Below, in pieces: positions 57,123 to 64,000 of a stretch of DNA of 64,000 nt. The first letter of the stretch is position 1; every line of letters starts with the position of its first letter. The translations under genes and the position numbers were made by a program. The stretch comes from Gerris lacustris (Eukaryota; Arthropoda; Insecta; Hemiptera; Gerridae), in the NCBI GenBank assembly GCA_951217055.1, contig OX578284.1, positions 46,427,177-46,491,176 of the forward strand. Reading direction: 5' to 3'. The notes below the pieces were generated by a model. That model was given only the letters and a program-made list of their open reading frames with translations. It searched no databases and was not told where the DNA came from.

Positions 57123-59109
57123 ACATTAGAATGGTTTAAGACCGCAAAAAGAAACATGGAATAACGTCCAGAAATGAATCTTAGTATGTTAAAAGTGAAA
57201 GTAATAGATCTTAGTATGTTCCTATTCATGATCATAATCATAAATAGTATAATCCAAGCTTCGAGAAAATAATGAAACCTTCGAAATGACCTAAATTATA
57301 CCACAAAGAAAAGTAGTATAGTGGATAGAAAATAATGTAAAGCGTTGAAATAGATAAATACTCAATAGCATTAAGAGAAGAAGAAATCTTAGAATGAAAA
57401 ATAAACTAGTTAAGAAATAAAAACATCCTAGTTTCAAATAAAGCATTCAAGGTAAAAAATAAATATAAAAAAAAAACCTGTTTAAGACTTAAATAGGATT
57501 TAAGTCTTATTGCTTTGATATTTCTTTAAACTTAAAAAAAGAAAGAACTTCAAGAGTAACGTTTTTCAAGAAAACAATGAATATTTACACATAAAAAACA
57601 AACTCAATTTATAATTTAAAGAGTTCTATATTTATTAAAAATTATGATACAGCAAAAGATGACAAAATAAGAATAAATTCTTGAGAATTTTGTAAAATAT
57701 AAAAAACAATTGGTATACGAAAAATACAAATTCATTGTTTATTTAGGATTTTTTTTTTTTTTTTAGTTAAAACAAACTGAAGTTAACTATAAATATCAAG
57801 TAATATTCTAGAATGTATACGATTTGAGATATACGAGTACTTGTAGTCCCTATAATAATGATGAATTTTATGAAAAATAATATTAATATTAGTGATAAAT
57901 ACCGATTAAAACAGTATAACATGGAAGCGTTCATCATTAGCAACGGAGAGATTAGATATTAGATACCAGAAATATGCGTATGGTAAACTCTCTTTAATTC
58001 GGCATTCTACGATTCACCACATTCTGTAATCCAGCACCGATCGTTCTACTAGAATACAAACTTTTCAGGTGAATTCGTTAACCTTTACCGGCATAGTTGC
58101 CACAAAAACAAATGAGTAACTCGTTAACAATGGAATGGGAGAGTTTTTTTGTAACGATTACTACAAATTTGTGATTTGTTATTGTTTATATATAATAGAT
58201 GTTAATTTCAGGATAGTTCAGTCCAAGGTCTGAAGATGCCCAGGTATGGGCGAAATATAGCTTTTAAATTAATTAAAAGAAAATAATAATTTTAATTTTC
58301 ATCACCAAAGACCCCTAAAAGAATAAACATTAAAAAAAAAAAAAAAAAAGTATATATGTAATTTTATACTTATATCTGTTTAGGCCAGTAACTAAACCCT
58401 TATTATTCTTTATTAGTAGACCCTTTTGTTCTTTTACATATATTTATATTTCTTTACGTAAACGCTTGCTGAATGTTAGCCGAAATAATAATTAATTACA
58501 ATTATCATTTCATTTTAATGATGCTTTTATGTTGAAGATTGTCTCTCCATATTTATTTTGTACAATACATTACAAAGGGTGAGGTCATAATTCTAAGTAA
58601 AATGCTCTTTATCAGGGATGTTGAAAACATAGTAGAGATGGTTAAGTATTTTGTCGGAGGTAAGCAGATCCTATTTCTTTCCGTAGAGGGAATGTTATTC
58701 TAGAAGTAAATGCGTCTTCAGGGAGCCATCCTATCTCGACTTGCTCTCGACTTGGGATTAACTCCCACAAGCATTAACCAAGAAGAAGTAAAGAGCTTTA
58801 AGAACAGTCCAACCCTTGCTTTGACTCTAAGCCTCCTTTTATTTTCTCATTAAGTATCAACGTACTGTACTCATTTAGCCAGTTAAATAATAAAACACTA
58901 AGTAAAGGGGCGATTAGATGAGCCGATTTGGTCGCACTAAGTCACGGCCACGCCTCCTCGGCCCGAAAACCCAGTCGTGTAACTCGCGTACCTGGTCACG
59001 TTTTGGGGGGTTGAAACCAGTCAGGAAAGTCACATGGAGATGCCATCCGACGTAGGGTAGAAAAGTAGGGGAACTATTATTGGTCCCTGACCTTGATTTT
59101 TCACATGAA
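57123..59109. other. Intron, no gene; degenerate hammerhead-like motif
   Basis: At 58230-58260 (plus) CTGAAGATGCCCAGGTATGG then GCGAAATATAG repeats the Penelope motif layout with a GCCC/GGGC helix, but the GTC site is lost. A run of about 18 A lies near 58332-58349, and a 10-bp hairpin (AAGACTTAAA) at 57484-57508. Nothing else seen. Confidence 0.5.
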
Positions 59110-59820
59110 TTAAAGTATCAAGCAAAAGTTAAAGAGTGTATACGGTTCTCTATCAACTTCGACAAACCATCCAAATTTCATAAAAATTAGATGGTTACTT
59201 TTAAAGATGTGGGTGTAAATAAATGTATGTTGAATAGAATAGTTATTTATGTAACTAGGCAGCAAAATGGAATTTTACTGACGAGTGATTAGATTAGCCT
59301 CCGAGCCGAAGGCGAGGACAGGCTATGATAATTAACTGCCGAGGCGAAGCCGAGGCAGGTAATTATCATAGCCTGTCCTCATATCCTCATAGCCTGTCCT
59401 CCGCCTAGGCAGAGAAAGTATTTTCCTGACTGTTTTAACTACTTTCCTGCCTGTTTTAAATATTTTAATGACAAATCAGGGAAATAGTAATTTCCAGCCT
59501 AAAAACAGTTAAGTAATGTTTAATTTTGCTGCCGCGAGTAGATAAAAAAAATTGCGCAGAAGGTAATATAGGACCAAAAATGGGATAATTGTGACCTACC
59601 ATCAAAATTTCATTAAAATCGGACGTGAAGTTTTTAAGATATGATGATTCGCAAAAATTGAGCGACCAGAAAAACAGACAGACATGGAACCAAAAATGCT
59701 CCTTGATGTCTGAAACGGATTACTTTCTTGGAATTTTCGAAATTGGAGACGTAAAATATGTTCGTTCTTCAGAACGATCACATAGCTTCCTTTACCTTCA
59801 GTGAGCTCGGAAGCAATTAA
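59110..59820 (+). repeat. Dispersed repeat R, copy C, interrupted by a MITE
   Basis: The left block CGACAAACCATCCAAATTTC through GTGTAAATAAATGTATGTT matches copy B. Homology resumes at about 59552 (TTGCGCAGAAGGT, GTGACCTACCATC) and runs to CTTCAGTGAGCTC near 59800. The gap is the MITE at 59240-59550. Confidence 0.72.
59240..59550. mobile_element. MITE nested in repeat R, with internal 27-bp hairpin
   Basis: Imperfect inverted ends contain GGCAGCAAAAT (left) and ATTTTGCTGCC (right). Inside, GAGGACAGGCTATGATAATT and its complement form a hairpin at about 59311-59381 with a CCGAGGCGAAGCCGAGG loop. Boundaries are approximate. Confidence 0.65.
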
Positions 59821-60460
59821 CTACCCCTGATAACAACGAAAGAGGGAAGGTTGCTATAAATGTGTTGCCAGCCACTGCTCTGACAAGAAGTGTTACACAA
59901 AAATTTCTCTCTCCCTGAATTTGTGCTAGGGGCAAGTGTCAAAGGTAAGGGAACCTCCTCAACAAATAGACTTAGTTTTGGTATAGATAAGACAGCAGCT
60001 TAACAAGGCAGCAACTCTCAACCATAAAATACTTAGAAAGCAAGTTACAGAAGTAGGTTTCAAATATTTGTCAGAGAAGTAAGAACAAAATAGCAACGAA
60101 TTTTAAATAACATAATTATTGGCATAAAAGCTGGAAAGATAGATAGTAGTGAAGGTATAGAAAATACCCAAAAAGTTATGGTTTTCGAGTGTAAGAGGAA
60201 TATAAAACTTTTAGATGGTTTATGTCCTTTTTTGAGCGAATGAGAGTGTAGAAAATTTAGAAGAAGATAAGCCACAAAAATGGAAATAAAGAAGAACTTT
60301 CCTAAGAAAGTCTAGAAAAAAATAGTAACCCACTGTCTTTAGAAAAAAAATATGTTACTCAAGCAGGAATAATACAAATGCACATAGCATCAAGTATGTA
60401 AAAGCAAGAAACTAAAGTAAGCCATCAAAGTTGAGATTATAATGATGTTCTAGGTGAACA
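59821..60460. other. Intron, nothing recognised
   Basis: No gene or repeat identified. Confidence 0.4.
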
Positions 60461-60690
60461 ATAAGAGCGCAAGTGGAGTTGATGTCAGTAGAATAATAAA
60501 ATAAAGTTCTAGGTCTTCTGGTGGTGACCATAACTTGAAATTAAGTCCCGACGTTTAACTCTTAATACTAGAAGTATCATCAGGGGTGTTCATTAACGTT
60601 CATAAAACGTTGGATCGTACACCCTTCAAGACGCGGTCGCTTCCGGAAGACCTAGAACTTCATTTTAATTCTATCCGCGGAAGTCTTCGA
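60461..60690 (-). mobile_element. Degenerate Penelope-type terminal repeat with hammerhead-like core
   Basis: On the minus strand CCC, CTGATGA (60577-60583), a short helix, TAAAC, GTC and GGG give the Penelope motif layout, with the GAAA box changed to TAAA. The left flank AGAGCGCAAGTGGAGTTGAT (about 60467-60486) recurs inverted beside the foldback at 19241-19540, so both belong to one family. Confidence 0.55.
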
Positions 60691-61800
60691 ACTTTAAAAA
60701 GTTGAGATGAATAAGAATAAAATCCTTCTGAAAAAAAGGTAAGATTATAAATCCTAGAAAGATCTAAAGGAAAATATAGAAAGAATTAAGAATCACAAAT
60801 TAACAAAGGAGAAGATTGACATAGAAGAAAATGATTAAACAAAAGAAGATAATTTCTCTTTTAAAAAACTCATTCGTTAAAACCATTGAGCAATTATCTC
60901 AACACAAATTAGCTAATTGCCGATAACAACTAACTTTACAAAGGATAAATTAACTTTTAACAAATAATTTTTTTTTTTTTTCAGGAAAAAAACGAGAGAG
61001 AAGAATTGACAAAAAAAGGATGTATTTAATTTCAGAAGATTCTCTAGCCAAATTTTAAAAAAGGAAAACAAATTCTCTTTTAAGAAAAACAAAATAAAAC
61101 AACCTTAAATTAGTTTAAACTTTTAATTTAGAGAAATTAGACCGTGTAATGTTCATTTACCTTTCTTCTAAAGTAAATAAAAACTGTAATTAATATAAGT
61201 AGCTTAGTAATTATTTATTTATATAGAAACATCTTAGTCGCTTTTTTTTTATATAACTAATAAGTTGCTTTTTATTTACATAATAAGGTTTTTGGTTATT
61301 TTTTTTTTTTTTTGTTTGTTTGCATAAAACTTGTATTTTTAGTGAAAAAGAATTCTGTATTTAAAAAAGGGTTTACTTTCCTTTCAACTTTTTAAGCTGT
61401 CGCTACTTGAAGATAATGAGGATATTTTGTCCCCCCTCCCCTTAATCTTGTTAGTATCATTTATATAATTGTATGACGGTATTCTAAAATTGTAAATCCT
61501 TTTTGTGTGTGAAATGTGTAATATATCTTCAGATGTTTATGAGTGAAACATTTAAATAAAAAAGAAATAAAAAAATGTATTTTTGTTTGACAATCGCCGA
61601 AACCATCATGACCTTAAAATATCTGTTTTTAAATTATGCTGGGTTAAGATTCGTAGAAAGATGCACTCGTATATAAAGATTACAAAAAATAAAATAAATA
61701 AAGTAACTTTAAAAAACACAGTAAACTACAGACATTTTATACAGCTCAAAGAACACGATTAATCAGTTTTTAGTTAAAAACACGATATATCTATTTACAG
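60691..61800. other. AT-rich intron, nothing recognised
   Basis: Long A and T runs; no gene. Confidence 0.4.
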
Positions 61801-62631
61801 TTTTAACAGTTTTAAAACACAGTCTCTCTTTACAGTTTTATACAGATAAGAAACTTGGTTAACAAGTCCACACTAAAAATTATATACCACGCCCTCGTAG
61901 AGTCAATTGTAAATTATTGTATACTGTCTTGGGGAAGCGCAGCCGAAACTAATTTAGAGCCGTTGTCAATAGTACAAAAAACTGTTATTAAAATTATATT
62001 GAAAAAACCAGTTAGATACAGTTCGGTGCTTTGCTACCAAGACCTGATGGTGCTGCCTATTCATCTGCTTTTTATGAAGGCAACCCTGATGTATTTTTTT
62101 AACCATGAAAAAACCGATGTCCATCATAATTATTCAACTAGACATAAAATAAACAATAAAGTACAAATTCCTTACTGTAAAACAACAAAGAAACAGAGAC
62201 ACGCTACGTACCTAGGACCTAAATACTACAACCAGCTACCTGACAACATCAAACAAATACAAACAATTAACACTTTTAAACAGAAACTAAAACCCTACCT
62301 ATTCTCACTTATTTCAATAGACAGCAACACTAGAAAGTACTGATAACAACATCAATGAACTATATTATAAATAAACATCGTATAAAATAATCACTTTTAG
62401 AGAGACTTTTAGATCACAATAAATACGAAAACAATTTCTAAGAGACGAGGCCCTCGCTCTAGAGTTTCTCACTCTACTGAGGGTCCTTACCAAACAAATT
62501 TTTTCTTTAAAATAAAATGGGAATATTATTGAAAAATATTATATGTGAAAAAATGTAATTGATGTACTTATTTTTCTTTTTGGTGAAATAAATATTATTA
62601 TTATTATTATTATTATATTATTATTATTATT
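61801..62631 (+). mobile_element. 5'-truncated non-LTR retrotransposon (LINE 3' end)
   Basis: The frame at about 61855-62343 encodes STLKIIYHALVESIVNYCIL and SWGSA, then a region ending NTFKQKLKPYLFS. This is the C-terminal part of a LINE reverse transcriptase protein, after the catalytic motifs. A 3' UTR follows and the element ends in an (ATT)n tail at about 62592-62631. The clade is not certain (CR1/Jockey-like). No RT core, so dead on arrival. It has a different 3' tail from the Jockey-type LINE at 10672. Confidence 0.8.
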
Positions 62632-62820
62632 ATCTCTCTCCACAGCTCAGGACCACATGTTCTCTAGTGGAGAGATAACCTTATGTAGTACTAAAATGTA
62701 AAATCGATAAAATAGATCAATGGATGTACTAAAATATTATTTATGTATTAATATGTTTTTTGTTTTTTTTATTCAATAAAGGTATATCAATACTTAAAAC
62801 AAGACAGGCTTCTTCGTTTA

Positions 62821-63124
62821 TAGATAATGACTATTAGGGGTATAGTGATACGTTTATTGAACTGATACTACGTACAGTAAACTAATTAATACGTCTAGTG
62901 AAGTGATGGTGCGTTCAGTAAGCGGATTATTCGTTGAGTGAATTGATGGTCCGTATAATGAACTGATTATACGTTCAGTGAAGTGATGGTACGTCCAGGG
63001 AACTGATTATTCGTTGAGTGAACTAATGGTACATAAAATGATCTGATTATACGTTCAGTGAAGTGATGGTACGTCCGGGGAACTGATTATTCGTTGAGTG
63101 AACTAATGGTACATAAAATGATCC
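62821..63124 (+). repeat. Nested minisatellite: 80-bp unit built from 20-bp subunits
   Basis: The 20-bp theme GAACTGATTATACGTTCAGT alternates with variants such as GAAGTGATGGTACGTCCAGG. A higher-order 80-bp period is clear in the right half, where two units are almost identical. Confidence 0.88.
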
Positions 63125-64000
63125 ATGATGTTATACTTTTCTGAGTTTTTAGGCTAAAAAGTAACGTAACGTTTTTGACTTAAGTCCCATAGCCTAAACA
63201 TGAAAATGTCAAAAAGTTACCTTCTGTTATCTCGGGGGGAGGGACAAGACTAGTACTAATAAAGAAAATAAAAAAATAACTCTTCTCCTTGAAAAATAAT
63301 TTCTATAATTGAAACCGGTCATACTAAAAAAATGTTATTTCTAACTGTACAGTGCAGAATAATTTAGAACATATACATCTTCAATTAAATCAAATATAAG
63401 AAATGCTTGAAATATAAATTTTAGGAAAAAAATGAGGTATAATTATTATATTAATTAGTAAAATATTTGATTAACTAATTATTTTCACATTCTTATTATT
63501 TGTATATTAACTATACAAATATTTGAATGAAATTAATTTAATTAAATATTTAAATTAAAAACATTTTAAGATGAATCAGAAATGTTAAAGACTTTTTGAA
63601 CTTAATAAATCTTGACGTAAAAAGATTTATTATTAAATTTATACATTTAATTATTACCTTTTTTGTAATTTGTTTGTTTGTAGATTTTATATAAATAAAC
63701 TTAATTAAACAAAGATAGGTTTTTGTGTTTATTTTACTTAGCTAAAAAAATAAAAAATAAATTTGATATTTATTTCCAATATTTTCCGGTTGTTTAAGCC
63801 TTTATTTCTTCCCTTCTTTAGTTAAAAAGATATTAAAGGCTTATATTGATTGGCCGTAGATTTTATTAATGGTTCAGGGGTTTTTATATGAATGAAAAGT
63901 AAGGGGGTCTCGGCAGTACTGTAAATGTTTAATAGCTGAACCCTATTAGCTTGGGCAAGGAGTTATGAGGCAAACCTTAACCGATACTGTTGAGCCTTTC
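63125..64000. other. AT-rich intron, nothing recognised
   Basis: Apart from the 25-bp block at 63191-63215 shared with 51444-51468, no repeat or gene was seen. Confidence 0.4.

Overview
The window looks like a piece of an arthropod nuclear genome, most likely an insect. It is AT-rich and almost free of genes, full of transposons, SINEs, microsatellites and minisatellites. Two exons on the minus strand have clean GT-AG splice sites and together encode one immunoglobulin domain of the Dpr (defective proboscis extension response) family of neuronal cell-surface proteins, a family I know from insects. I cannot name the species or order from sequence alone. Hemimetabolous insects with large genomes would fit the repeat load, but that is a guess.

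Layout. The host gene runs right to left. The exon at 44234-44100 encodes the first part of Ig domain 2 and splices in phase 0 to the exon at 1558-1351, which completes it. The intron between them is 42,541 bp and makes up two thirds of the window. Everything to the right of 44235 is probably the next intron upstream (at least 19.7 kb), and everything left of 1351 is downstream intron. I see no Ig1, signal peptide or C-terminal exon, so the gene extends beyond both ends. I see no second host gene.

Mobile elements inside the big intron. A Penelope-like element (5712-9713, minus) has an intact 814-codon reverse transcriptase/GIY-YIG ORF, a nearly identical partial tandem copy upstream, and an inverted stub at its 5' end. 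It carries hammerhead-ribozyme-like motifs in its terminal repeats. A Jockey-type LINE (about 10672-15284, minus) has two intact ORFs overlapping by ATGA and a poly-A tail. A 1,155-bp non-autonomous Helitron lies at 25356-26510, and a second Helitron 3' end at 15870-15958. Three tRNA-derived SINE families and numerous foldback or terminal-inverted-repeat elements fill much of the rest. In the 5' intron there are further TIR elements, often nested, and a 5'-truncated LINE (61801-62631).

Tandem repeats. There are ten or so minisatellite arrays, with units of 22, 53, 62, 40, 103, 65, 40, 47, 80 and about 240 bp, plus long (AT)n tracts. Several open reading frames in these tracts are artefacts of repeat length and were not called as genes.

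How it fits together. The genes do not form a pathway. The picture is a conserved neuronal gene whose introns have been expanded by selfish elements, some of them recent enough to keep intact ORFs. The Penelope/hammerhead material and the nested repeat clusters are the most interesting non-host content.
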